Source of the DNA: Anaerolineae bacterium
Lineage (GTDB): Bacteria; Chloroflexota; Anaerolineae; B4-G1; SLSP01
Direction of reading: 5' to 3'
NCBI GenBank assembly: GCA_016934645.1
Contig: JAFGSL010000097.1
Span: forward strand, 1-5,270
DNA: 5,270 nt
Shown in pieces: positions 1-5,270 of the stretch (its first letter is position 1; the number at the start of each line of letters is the position of its first letter). The position numbers and the translations under genes were made by a program. The notes beneath the pieces were generated by a model. It saw only the letters and a program-made list of their open reading frames with translations, was not told where the DNA came from and searched no databases.

Positions 1-369
1 CGTCTCGAACGTGTCGTTGACCACGGCGACGGTCTCAGGCCAGCCCCACATCCAGTTCATGTCGATGTGGGCGTGGCTGATGCAGAGCAGCGTGTAGCTT
101 TTGGCGGCGTCGCCGATGGGCTGCAGGATAGCTTCGGCCTGCGCGATGACGGTGTCCAGGTCGCGGTTCGCCTCCACGCCCGCCTGGACGACGCGCCCGG
201 CCTCGATGATGAGCGGCTGCCATACTGTCGCCTCATCGGGATAGGCGGAGCACAACCGGTCGGCAAAGGCTAACTGCGCCTGAATCCGCTCAAGTTGTCG
301 CGCGCGCCGACTGAGTCGATGTTGTAGTGTCTGGTTGATCTCGATAAACTGCGAGGTATATCCCGTCAT
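1..369 (-). CDS. GH38 alpha-mannosidase, N-terminal part (runs off the window edge)
   Basis: An open frame of 123 codons starts at ATG 369-367 and continues without a stop to base 1, so the C-terminus is missing. An AAGGAG ribosome-binding site lies a few bases before the ATG. Residues 97-109 read I-S-HAHIDMNWMWGW, the signature at the start of the GH38 catalytic domain. In characterised GH38 enzymes such as Golgi mannosidase II, the second His and the Asp of HxHxD bind the catalytic zinc, here His101 and Asp103. The ~95 residues before it are mostly polar and helix-prone and match the N-terminal extension of the bacterial/cytosolic GH38 branch, so this is probably a cytoplasmic enzyme. Full-length members are usually 800-1100 residues. 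The family hydrolyses alpha-mannosides and acts in retaining fashion; the exact substrate cannot be read from this part. It lies downstream of, and in line with, the response-regulator gene. Confidence 0.85.
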   Translation of the reverse strand, partial: MTGYTSQFIEINQTLQHRLSRRARQLERIQAQLAFADRLCSAYPDEATVWQPLIIEAGRVVQAGVEANRDLDTVIAQAEAILQPIGDAAKSYTLLCISHAHIDMNWMWGWPETVAVVNDTFET

Positions 370-436
370 TGATGTCTCCTTGAGGTGGGCTATGGATCGT
401 TATGTGTTGTGAATAAGCAGTAGATGTGAAGCACCC

Positions 437-457
437 CATTTCTGATTTCTCATTTCT
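437..457. repeat. Tandem repeat, three 7-base units
   Basis: On the plus strand the bases read CATTTCT, GATTTCT, CATTTCT in immediate succession (AGAAATG / AGAAATC / AGAAATG on the minus strand). The array lies just past the response-regulator stop codon and before the mannosidase start, in the only gap of that unit. It is purine-rich on the transcribed strand and forms no hairpin that I can see. Its function is unknown and it may be a chance duplication. Confidence 0.6.
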
Positions 458-461
458 AGCT

Positions 462-1130
462 CTATCTCTTCTTCTCTTTGAACCTTTCCAGACATTCGGG
501 GCAGATGCCGTGGGTGAATTCGGCGTCGGAGTGTTTTTCGATGTAAGTCTCGATGCTGGTCCATTGCCCGTCGTCGTCCTGGATTTTCTTGCCGCACCAC
601 GCGCAGATGGGGACGAGGCCGCTGAGGGTCTTGATGGTTTTCAGCGCCCTTTGGAGTTGGCCGTTGCGCTTTTCCAGTTCGGCGTTGACCCGGTTCAATT
701 CTGTATTGAGGCGGCGCAGTTCCGCATTGAGCCGGCGCAGTTCGTCGGATTCTCGAGAACGCGCGAGGTTGATGACGATGACTTTCTGCAATTCGCCGGC
801 ATCCGGCGGCTTGACCAGGTAGGCGACCACGCCGGCGTCGCGGGCTTTCTCGACCAGCTCAGGCGTGTCCATAGCGGTGAGCAGGATGACCGGTGTGGGT
901 TGTACAGCCTGGATTTTGCGCGCGGCAGTGATGCCATCCATGCCCGGCATAGAGACATCCATGACAATGATATCCGGTTTTAGCCGTTGCGCCATAGCGA
1001 TGGCCTGCGCTCCATTTTCTGCCTCACCGGCGATGGTGTGGCCGAGCATATGGAGGATTGAGCGCAGAGTGACGCGCAGTTCCTCGTTGTCATCGACGAT
1101 CAAAACATGGACTGGCAGGGTTCCGGTCAT
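462..1130 (-). CDS. Response regulator: REC domain, coiled coil and CxxC...CxxC finger
   Basis: A 222-residue protein. Residues 7-122 form a receiver domain: acidic pair Asp13-Asp14, phosphoacceptor Asp58 in V-M-D-V-S-M-P-G, Thr85 in LLTAMD, and Lys107 in VKPP, all the expected residues. Residues 124-165 form a leucine-rich coiled coil. The C-terminal ~55 residues carry CAWC (Cys176, Cys179) and CPEC (Cys210, Cys213), with the conserved stretch W-x-x-I-E-x-Y-I-x-x-H-S-x-A-x-F-x-H-G between them. This finger-like tail is known at the ends of many bacterial receiver and PAS proteins, but I know of no assigned activity for it. There is no HTH, GGDEF, HD-GYP or kinase domain, so the output is probably protein-protein or RNA/DNA binding through the finger (inference). 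The ATG at 1130 follows an AAGGA site by seven bases. No partner histidine kinase is in the window. Confidence 0.9.
   Translation of the reverse strand: MTGTLPVHVLIVDDNEELRVTLRSILHMLGHTIAGEAENGAQAIAMAQRLKPDIIVMDVSMPGMDGITAARKIQAVQPTPVILLTAMDTPELVEKARDAGVVAYLVKPPDAGELQKVIVINLARSRESDELRRLNAELRRLNTELNRVNAELEKRNGQLQRALKTIKTLSGLVPICAWCGKKIQDDDGQWTSIETYIEKHSDAEFTHGICPECLERFKEKKR
657..740 (-). repeat. Heptad-coding 21-base direct repeats (coiled coil)
   Basis: Within the response regulator, residues 131-158 are four consecutive heptads: LRRLNAE, LRRLNTE, LNRVNAE and LEKRNGQ. Leucine sits at the first position throughout, and Asn at the fifth. The first two units are nearly identical at the DNA level (21-base period), which suggests growth by tandem duplication. 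The period matches a parallel dimeric coiled coil that would relay receiver dimerisation to the C-terminal finger. Confidence 0.75.
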
Positions 1131-1257
1131 GCTGTATTCCTTTCTGCGTCACTGGCGCTAAAAGGGTAAAGCCTGAAGCACAAGCTTTGGTGTAGCAAAG
1201 ACGCTCTTCCAAGGGCTATTGTTCCAGCGATTTCTACGCGCGAATGAATCTGCGGCA
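1131..1257. other. Leader of the response-regulator transcript, no gene seen
   Basis: These bases separate the predicted minus-strand -10 box from the response-regulator start. They hold the AAGGA ribosome-binding site near 1138-1142 (minus strand). I see no convincing small ORF with its own ribosome site, no tRNA and no strong hairpin. The leader would be about 120 nt long, which leaves room for post-transcriptional control, but nothing recognisable is present. Confidence 0.5.
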
Positions 1258-1285
1258 ATTATAACCTGTCTTGGAATTAAGTGAA
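1258..1285 (-). promoter_or_regulatory. Predicted sigma70-like promoter for the response-regulator unit
   Basis: On the minus strand a perfect TATAAT (-10, plus-strand bases 1258-1263) lies 16 bases downstream of TTCACT (-35, bases 1280-1285; 4 of 6 to TTGACA). It sits in an AT-rich island between the divergent genes and would give a start site near 1251. This is a consensus match only, with no experimental evidence. Confidence 0.5.
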
Positions 1286-1289
1286 ATAG

Positions 1290-1318
1290 TTGTTTTTATG
1301 ATGTTTATATGCTAAAAT
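1290..1318 (+). promoter_or_regulatory. Predicted extended -10 promoter for the sulfur transporter / glk / msrPQ unit
   Basis: TTGTTT (1290-1295) and TAAAAT (1313-1318) are separated by 17 bases. TG at 1310-1311 provides the extended -10 motif TGnTAAAAT, with 5 of 6 bases matching TATAAT. The predicted start is near 1325, leaving a leader of about 139 nt that contains the whole 1333-1428 inverted repeat. It lies back to back with the minus-strand promoter, 4 bases between their -35 boxes, so one regulator bound here could affect both units. Confidence 0.5.
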
Positions 1319-1332
1319 AAAACTGTTGGTCG

Positions 1333-1428
1333 AGACTACAAAAGTCTCAACAAATGCTCGCTCAAGCGCGCTCTTTGTAGGGCGCAAGTTCCTGCTCAAT
1401 GAAGTGTCGCGTGAGACTTTTGTAGTCT
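1333..1428. repeat. Perfect 17-bp inverted repeat with nested palindromes in the operon leader
   Basis: AGACTACAAAAGTCTCA (1333-1349) is the exact reverse complement of 1412-1428, with 62 bases between. Each arm is partly self-complementary: AGACT-ACAAA-AGTCT at 1333-1347 and AGACT-TTTGT-AGTCT at 1414-1428. A third, shorter related copy, CTTTGTAG, lies inside at 1373-1380. The element is downstream of the predicted promoter and ends about 20 bases before the ribosome-binding site. Three readings fit: a switchable mRNA structure (one 17-bp stem or two 5-bp hairpins), two operators for a dimeric repressor with centres 81 bases apart, or a small MITE-like element with terminal inverted repeats. 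No run of T follows the right arm, so it is not a standard terminator. The flanks GTCG and GTCC are only a 3-of-4 match as a target-site duplication. Confidence 0.85.
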
Positions 1429-1448
1429 GTCCGGGTGAGATGATCGTA

Positions 1449-1456
1449 GGGAGGTG
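1449..1456 (+). promoter_or_regulatory. Ribosome-binding site that fixes the first transporter start
   Basis: GGGAGGTG lies seven bases before ATG 1464. The same frame stays open upstream to a TTG at 1326, but that extension would be translated through the inverted repeat and starts almost at the predicted transcription start, with no ribosome site. The family's usual N-terminus (SPYMVGIGIGVLSW) also begins close to the ATG at 1464. Confidence 0.8.
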
Positions 1457-1463
1457 TTCAACA

Positions 1464-1985
1464 ATGGAATGGCTCAAGATGCAACAGTGGTCGCCCTACA
1501 TGGTGGGGATTGGGATCGGGGTGTTGAGTTGGGTGACGTTCGTGTTGTCCGACAAACCGATTGGGTGTTCGACAGCCTTTGCGCGGTTCAGCGGGATGAT
1601 CGAGTGGGCGCTCCGAGGTGACAAGACGTTGACAAAACCGTATTTCAAGCAGTATGTTCCAGAAGTCACCTGGGACGTGATGCTCGTCATTGGGCTCGTG
1701 ATCGGGTCGTTTGCCTCGGCGCTGCTTTCGGGACAGTTCCGGTTGACGTGGATCCCGTCGCTGTGGGCCGCGACGTTCGGCTCGGCCTATTTCCCGCGTT
1801 TGCTCGTGGCGGTGATAGGCGGCGTTTTGATGGGCGCGGGGGCGCGTTGGGCGGATGGCTGCACCAGTGGACACGGCATCAGCGGGACGCTGCAACTGGC
1901 GGTGAGCAGTTGGCTTGCGGTGGCTTGCTTTCTCGCCGGTGGTATCGTCACCGCGTTCATCATTTTCCGCGTATTGGGCGCGTGA
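1464..1985 (+). CDS. YeeE/YedE-family sulfur (thiosulfate-type) transporter, first half-protein
   Basis: A 173-residue, very hydrophobic membrane protein of the YeeE/YedE (Sulf_transp, formerly DUF395) family. Apparent membrane segments lie around residues 11-29, 70-89, 97-127 and 142-170. The family hallmark G-x-x-M-G-x-G-A-R-x-A-x-GCTSGHGISG is at 120-141 with Cys133, and a second family-type cysteine is in IGCSTAF (Cys35). In the studied homologue TsuA, conserved cysteines along the pore relay thiosulfate across the membrane. The full TsuA-type protein is about 330-350 residues with two such halves; this gene encodes only the first half and the next gene supplies the other. Half-size pairs are a known arrangement, so this is not necessarily a broken gene. 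The substrate may be thiosulfate or another reduced sulfur species; the sequence does not decide. Confidence 0.85.
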   Translation: MEWLKMQQWSPYMVGIGIGVLSWVTFVLSDKPIGCSTAFARFSGMIEWALRGDKTLTKPYFKQYVPEVTWDVMLVIGLVIGSFASALLSGQFRLTWIPSLWAATFGSAYFPRLLVAVIGGVLMGAGARWADGCTSGHGISGTLQLAVSSWLAVACFLAGGIVTAFIIFRVLGA

Positions 1986-1996
1986 GGAGGTGCACT

Positions 1997-2554
1997 ATGT
2001 TGCCGAAACTGCACTCGAACAAGCGCCTGCAATTGCTTCTCGGATTGGTGGCGGGGATCGCGTTTGGCTTTCTGTTGCAAAAAGGCGGCGTGACCAACTA
2101 CGATGTCATCCTCGGCCAATTGTTGCTGACCGATTTCACGATGATCAAAGTGATGCTCTCCGCCGTCGTCACGGGGATGATCGGCGTGTACGCGCTGCGG
2201 GACCTGGGCCTGGCGCGGCTGCATCCCAAATCCGGCTCGGTGGGCAGGACGGTGGTCGGCGGTCTGATTTTCGGGGTAGGGTTCGCCGTCCTCGGCTACT
2301 GTCCCGGCACGATTACCGGCGCGATTGGGCAGGGTTCGCTCGACGCGCTCATCGGCGGGACGGTGGGCATCCTCTTGGGATCGTGGCTGTTTGCGACGTT
2401 TTCCCCGAAGTTACAGAAGCCGGTGCTCAGCAAGGGCGATTTCGGCCCGCTGACGCTGCCGGAGGTGTTCAAGGTCAATGCCTGGGTGGTCGTGATCCCG
2501 GCTGCGGTGATATTGACGGCGTTCTTATTCGCGCTTGAGCGCTTTGGGTGGTAA
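1997..2554 (+). CDS. YeeE/YedE-family sulfur transporter, second half-protein
   Basis: A 185-residue membrane protein that complements the preceding gene. Hydrophobic segments lie near residues 11-27, 47-66, 86-101, 115-134 and 163-180. The motif GGLIFGVGFAVLGYCPGT (residues 88-105) matches the second-repeat G-x-C-P-G-T signature, with Cys102 as the conserved pore cysteine. A soluble stretch (residues 136-158) precedes the last helix. ATG 1997 follows AGGAGG (1985-1990) by six bases. That ribosome site overlaps the TGA of the first half, so the two subunits are probably made together by coupled translation in similar amounts. I infer that the two proteins pair to form one channel. The C-terminal portion is somewhat longer than in minimal family members. 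Confidence 0.85.
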   Translation: MLPKLHSNKRLQLLLGLVAGIAFGFLLQKGGVTNYDVILGQLLLTDFTMIKVMLSAVVTGMIGVYALRDLGLARLHPKSGSVGRTVVGGLIFGVGFAVLGYCPGTITGAIGQGSLDALIGGTVGILLGSWLFATFSPKLQKPVLSKGDFGPLTLPEVFKVNAWVVVIPAAVILTAFLFALERFGW

Positions 2555-2560
2555 AATAGG

Positions 2561-2570
2561 GCGAATTCGC
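2561..2570. repeat. 10-bp perfect palindrome between transporter and glk
   Basis: GCGAATTCGC reads the same on both strands. It lies in the 35-base gap before glk, just upstream of the AGGAGG ribosome site (2573-2578). It has no loop of its own, so RNA folding would be weak. It could be a small operator or chance. Confidence 0.4.
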
Positions 2571-2589
2571 GCAGGAGGATGGTGAAGCC

Positions 2590-3591
2590 ATGGCGTTACA
2601 AGATGATTATCTGCTCGCAGGGGACGTGGGCGGCACGAAGACCAACGTGGCGATTTATTCGCGTGAGGCCGGATTGCACGCGCCGCTGTTGATGGAAACT
2701 TTCTCAAGTACAGCCTACAAGGGGTTGGCCGATCTGGTGAAGGAGTTTCTGGGTCGCACCGAGATACCGGTCAAGCGGGCGTGCTTTGGCGTCGCCGGAC
2801 CGGTGGTCAACGGGCAAGCGCGCATCACGAATTTGCCCTGGGTGCTGGATGAGGCGCAGTTGGCGGTCGATCTGGGCTTTTCATCCTTCACGCTGTTGAA
2901 CGATCTGGTGGCGATTGCGAGCGGCGTGCCGTTTTTGAACTCGGATGATCTCTACACCATTCATCAAGGGCAAGCGCAGCCGGGCGGGGCGTTGGCCGTC
3001 GTCGCGCCGGGGACAGGCCTGGGCGAGGGGTATCTAACCTGGGATGGGACGCACTATCGCGCACACGCCTCCGAGGGCGGACATTGCGACTTCGCGCCCA
3101 CGAACGCGCTGGAAGTCGATCTACTATGCTATCTGCAAGCGCAGTTGGACCGGGTGAGCTACGAGCGCGTCTGCTCCGGGTTGGGCATCCCCAACATCTA
3201 CGCTTTCCTGCGCGATAGCGGGTACGCGGAAGAACCGGCGTGGCTGGCGGAGCAGTTGGCGGGCGCGCGCGACCCGAATCCGGTGATCGCGCAGGCGGCG
3301 CTGGAGCTTGAACGGCCCTGTGAGTTGTGCCGCAAGACGCTGGAAGTTTTTGTTTCCATTCTGGGGGCCGAGGCGGGCAACATGGCGCTGCGCGTGTTGT
3401 CGACCGGCGGAGTCTACCTGGGCGGCGGCATTCCGGTGCATCTTCGCGCGATGCTTGACAGCAATACCTTCCGTGCGGCGTTCCGCAACAAGGGACGCCT
3501 CTCGCATCTGCTGGCGCAGATGCCTGTGTACGTGATTTTGCATCCGAAGATCGCCTTGTTTGGAGCTGCGGCGCACGGATTTAGCCTTTGA
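2590..3591 (+). CDS. glk: Glucokinase (Glk family, ATP-dependent)
   Basis: A 333-residue cytoplasmic sugar kinase that would phosphorylate glucose to glucose 6-phosphate with ATP. The ASKHA fold motifs are in order: phosphate-1 loop GDVGGTKTNVAI (11-22), FGVAGPV (66-72), ITNLPW (79-84), catalytic LLNDLVAIA (102-110) with Asp105, APGTGLG (139-145), SEGGHCDFAP (161-170) with Glu162 and His165 as sugar ligands, ERVCSGLGI (192-200) with Glu192, and STGGVYLGGGI (271-281) in the adenosine region. These match E. coli Glk (about 321 residues) rather than the ROK family. The ROK CxCGxxGC zinc motif is absent. AGGAGG lies 11 bases before the ATG, a slightly long spacing. The gene follows the transporter by 35 bases on the same strand, so it is probably in the same operon, although a glucose link to sulfur import is not obvious. 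Confidence 0.93.
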   Translation: MALQDDYLLAGDVGGTKTNVAIYSREAGLHAPLLMETFSSTAYKGLADLVKEFLGRTEIPVKRACFGVAGPVVNGQARITNLPWVLDEAQLAVDLGFSSFTLLNDLVAIASGVPFLNSDDLYTIHQGQAQPGGALAVVAPGTGLGEGYLTWDGTHYRAHASEGGHCDFAPTNALEVDLLCYLQAQLDRVSYERVCSGLGIPNIYAFLRDSGYAEEPAWLAEQLAGARDPNPVIAQAALELERPCELCRKTLEVFVSILGAEAGNMALRVLSTGGVYLGGGIPVHLRAMLDSNTFRAAFRNKGRLSHLLAQMPVYVILHPKIALFGAAAHGFSL

Positions 3592-3636
3592 CGGGTTGGT
3601 TAGGGCAATGGATGAGGTCATCATTTATCGTTGGAA

Positions 3637-3641
3637 AGGAG
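3637..3641 (+). promoter_or_regulatory. Ribosome-binding site that fixes the msrP start
   Basis: AGGAG lies seven bases before ATG 3649. An in-frame TTG at 3631 would place this ribosome site inside the gene, so the shorter start is preferred. It also leaves a conventional Tat signal peptide. Confidence 0.75.
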
Positions 3642-3648
3642 AGTAACC

Positions 3649-4599
3649 ATGGTTCCGATCAAGTCTTCCGAGATTACACCTGAGCACATTTATCTTTCAC
3701 GGCGGAAGTTTATGCAGGCGGCGGGACTGTTCGCGGCGAATGCGGTATTCCTGGCGGCGTGCGGACGGCAGCCAGTCGCACCGTCTGCTGTTGCGACAAC
3801 GCCCGAAGCCGTTTTGCCGCCGGGTGACGGGGCGGATGAGTTGGGCAACGCCCTGACACCGTTGGAAAGCGTCCTGGGCTATGCCAACTACTACGAATTC
3901 ACGCTGAACCCGAATGGCGTTGCGCGGTTAGCACAGGGCTTCTCGACCTCGCCGTGGCAGGTCACCGTCGGCGGACTGGTCAACACGCCCAAGACGTTTG
4001 ACATCGATGACCTGCGCAAGTTCGAGCAGGAAGAGCGCATCTATCGCATGCGCTGCGTGGAAGCGTGGTCGATGGTCATCCCCTGGTTTGGCTTCCCACT
4101 GTCGCGGCTGTTGAGAGAAGTTGAGCCGCTGTCCACCGCCAAATACGTGCGCTTCGAGACGCTCTACGATCCTGACCAAATGCCTGGGCAGAAGGACAGG
4201 AGTTTCCCGTGGCCTTACGTGGAGGGGTTGCGCCTCGATGAAGCGATGCACGATCTCACACTCCTGGCGACAGGGCTGTACGGTCAGGACTTGCAGCCAC
4301 AAAACGGCGCGCCGGTAAGGTTGGTTGTCCCCTGGAAGTATGGCTTCAAGTCGATCAAATCCATTGTGAAGATTGACCTGGTGGAAGAGATGCCTCAGTC
4401 CTTGTGGATGGTGACCAACCCGCGCGAGTACGGCTTCTGGGCAAACGTAAATCCCCAAGTGGCGCATCCGCGCTGGTCGCAGGCCACGGAGCGCCTGATC
4501 GGTGAGAATCGTCGCCGTGAGACGCTTTTCCTCAACGGCTACGCCGACGAAGTCGCCAGTCTGTATCCCGATCTGGATTCGCGGGACTGGTACTATTGA
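3649..4599 (+). CDS. msrP: Periplasmic-type protein-methionine-sulfoxide reductase, molybdenum catalytic subunit
   Basis: A 316-residue protein of the sulfite-oxidase-fold molybdoenzyme family, close in length to E. coli MsrP (334). It reduces methionine sulfoxide in exported proteins. Residues 17-22 (SRRKFM) are a twin-arginine motif followed by a hydrophobic stretch, and LAAC at 35-38 is a lipobox, so it is probably exported folded by Tat and anchored by lipid at Cys38. Cys136 in [14 protein letters not shown] is the expected molybdenum ligand. Further MsrP-typical blocks are [18 protein letters not shown] (164-181), [13 protein letters not shown] (189-201), [21 protein letters not shown] (218-238) and [12 protein letters not shown] (274-285). 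A Pro/Ala-rich linker (about 42-60) separates the anchor from the domain. The msrQ start overlaps its stop by one base, as expected for partners. Confidence 0.94.
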   Translation: MVPIKSSEITPEHIYLSRRKFMQAAGLFAANAVFLAACGRQPVAPSAVATTPEAVLPPGDGADELGNALTPLESVLGYANYYEFTLNPNGVARLAQGFSTSPWQVTVGGLVNTPKTFDIDDLRKFEQEERIYRMRCVEAWSMVIPWFGFPLSRLLREVEPLSTAKYVRFETLYDPDQMPGQKDRSFPWPYVEGLRLDEAMHDLTLLATGLYGQDLQPQNGAPVRLVVPWKYGFKSIKSIVKIDLVEEMPQSLWMVTNPREYGFWANVNPQVAHPRWSQATERLIGENRRRETLFLNGYADEVASLYPDLDSRDWYY

Positions 4600-5264
4600 T
4601 GCAGGATCGCAGGGGCGCGGGTTGGCGGTCCGCCACGTGGTGGCGCGCCAACGGGTTTGACATCCTGATTCATAGCCTCGCGTTATGGCCACTCGTGCGT
4701 ATCCTCTGGAACCTGATTTTCGGATATTTCGTCGACCCGGTGCGGCAAATTACAACCCGCACCGGCCGCGTCTCGCTCGATCTCCTCGTGCTTTCCCTGG
4801 CGTGTGCGCCGCTCTACACCCTCACCGATTTCGCGCCGTTGCTACACGCGCGACGGACGTTGGGCCTGTATGCCTTTCTGTACGTCGTGGTGCACTTTCT
4901 CACGTTTGCCGGATGGGATTACGGTTTCGATGTGCGGTTGCTCTGGGAGGCGGTGTTCTATCAGCGATACGTGATTGTAGGCTCCATCGCCGGACTCATT
5001 TTGCTGGCGCTGGCGATTACGTCGACGCGGGGATGGCAGCGCCGGTTAGGCAAGTGGTGGAAACGTCTACAGCGCCTCGTCTACCTGGCGAACGCGCTGG
5101 CTGTGTTGCACTTTGCGTGGCTGCTCAAGGAGCCGCGCCGGGCGCTGCCGTATGCCGTGGTGGTGGCGGTGTTGTTGGTGTTACGGATACCGGCAATAGC
5201 ACGGTTGGTTGGGCGCGTGCGCAGGCGCTCTGTGAAGGCAAGCGTATCGCAAATCTCTCATTGA
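4599..5264 (+). CDS. msrQ: Membrane haem b subunit of the MsrPQ system
   Basis: A 221-residue integral membrane protein of the ferric-reductase-like family that passes electrons through haem b to MsrP. About six hydrophobic segments are visible (near 23-43, 59-78, 86-105, 124-142, 157-175, 183-205). Family landmarks are His25 in the first helix, RRTLGLYAFLYVVVHFLTF (85-103) with His99, the basic loop RRLGKWWKRL, and RLVYLANALAVLHFAW (159-174) with His171. The usual second haem-linked His in W-K-R-L-H is Gln158 here (codon CAG), an unusual change. The ATG shares its A with the last base of the msrP stop (TGATG), and there is no strong ribosome site, so translation is probably coupled to msrP. 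A TTG three bases earlier is in frame but less likely. The stop falls six bases before the window edge, so any following gene is out of view. Confidence 0.92.
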   Translation: MQDRRGAGWRSATWWRANGFDILIHSLALWPLVRILWNLIFGYFVDPVRQITTRTGRVSLDLLVLSLACAPLYTLTDFAPLLHARRTLGLYAFLYVVVHFLTFAGWDYGFDVRLLWEAVFYQRYVIVGSIAGLILLALAITSTRGWQRRLGKWWKRLQRLVYLANALAVLHFAWLLKEPRRALPYAVVVAVLLVLRIPAIARLVGRVRRRSVKASVSQISH

Positions 5265-5270
5265 GTGGAC

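Noticed and set aside
426..983. Long plus-strand open frame opposite the response regulator
   Set aside because: It is antisense to a gene with full receiver-domain motifs, and its translation resembles no family that I recognise.
1412..1435. Intrinsic terminator at the right arm of the inverted repeat
   Set aside because: No T run follows the stem, and a terminator directly before the first gene's ribosome site would need an attenuation system that I cannot show.
1326..1463. Longer transporter start at TTG 1326
   Set aside because: It would translate through the inverted repeat, has no ribosome site and sits at the predicted transcription start. ATG 1464 has a strong GGGAGGTG site and fits the family N-terminus.
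1748..2538. Overlapping plus-strand frames across the two transporter genes
   Set aside because: The 268-residue frame starting at 1748 is, before 1997, an out-of-frame shadow of the first transporter and only then joins the second. Its early part is Arg/Gly/His-rich. The ribosome site before 1997 marks the true start. The frame from 1915 is a shadow of the same genes.
1464..2554. Frameshift splitting one ancestral full-length transporter
   Set aside because: The second gene has its own AGGAGG site, ATG and N-terminal sequence, and half-size YeeE/YedE pairs are known. A clean two-gene arrangement is more likely than an error.
3588..3616. Separate msrP promoter starting at TTGACG
   Set aside because: The -35-like box is good, but no acceptable -10 lies 16-18 bases downstream (only GATGAG-like bases).
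3611..3622. Small inverted repeat GATGA-GG-TCATC before msrP
   Set aside because: A 2-base loop cannot close as an RNA hairpin, and five base pairs are within chance expectation.
3928..4692. 254-residue minus-strand frame across msrP
   Set aside because: It is antisense to a gene with strong MsrP motifs throughout, and arises from GC-rich codon use.

Overview
The window reads as a piece of a GC-rich bacterial chromosome with two divergent transcription units. I favour a Chloroflexota-like (Anaerolineae-type) or similar free-living bacterium. This is a low-confidence impression from the gene mix: a bacterial GH38 alpha-mannosidase, a Glk-family glucokinase of the kind also seen in Cyanobacteria and Chloroflexota, and MsrPQ with a Tat-exported lipoprotein-type MsrP. 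No marker gene fixes the taxon.

Left unit, minus strand (about 1260 down to 1): a response regulator (REC domain, heptad-repeat coiled coil, CxxC/CxxC finger; 462-1130) is followed after 92 bases by the first 123 codons of a GH38 alpha-mannosidase (1-369), which runs off the window edge. The small gap between them holds a 3 x 7-base tandem repeat.

The 333 bases between the divergent units (1131-1463) hold back-to-back sigma70-like promoters in an AT-rich patch (about 1258-1318). The 5' leader of the rightward unit also carries a perfect 17-bp inverted repeat (1333-1349 / 1412-1428), each arm of which contains its own small palindrome. This is the most unexplained structure in the window.

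Right unit, plus strand (1464-5264): two half-size YeeE/YedE sulfur-transport membrane proteins (1464-1985 and 1997-2554, 11 bases apart), a glucokinase (2590-3591), then the catalytic and membrane haem subunits of the periplasmic methionine sulfoxide reductase, msrP (3649-4599) and msrQ (4599-5264, overlapping by one base). All are on one strand with gaps of 57 bases or less and no visible terminator, so one transcript is plausible. The theme would be sulfur import, sugar phosphorylation and repair of oxidised methionines outside the membrane. The functional link to glucokinase is not evident.

I do not see a clearly novel system such as CRISPR, a defence island, a prophage or an integron. 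Most genes belong to known families. The points worth a second look are the leader inverted repeat, the His-to-Gln change at an expected haem-ligand position in MsrQ, the split transporter, and the response regulator with an uncharacterised finger output domain.
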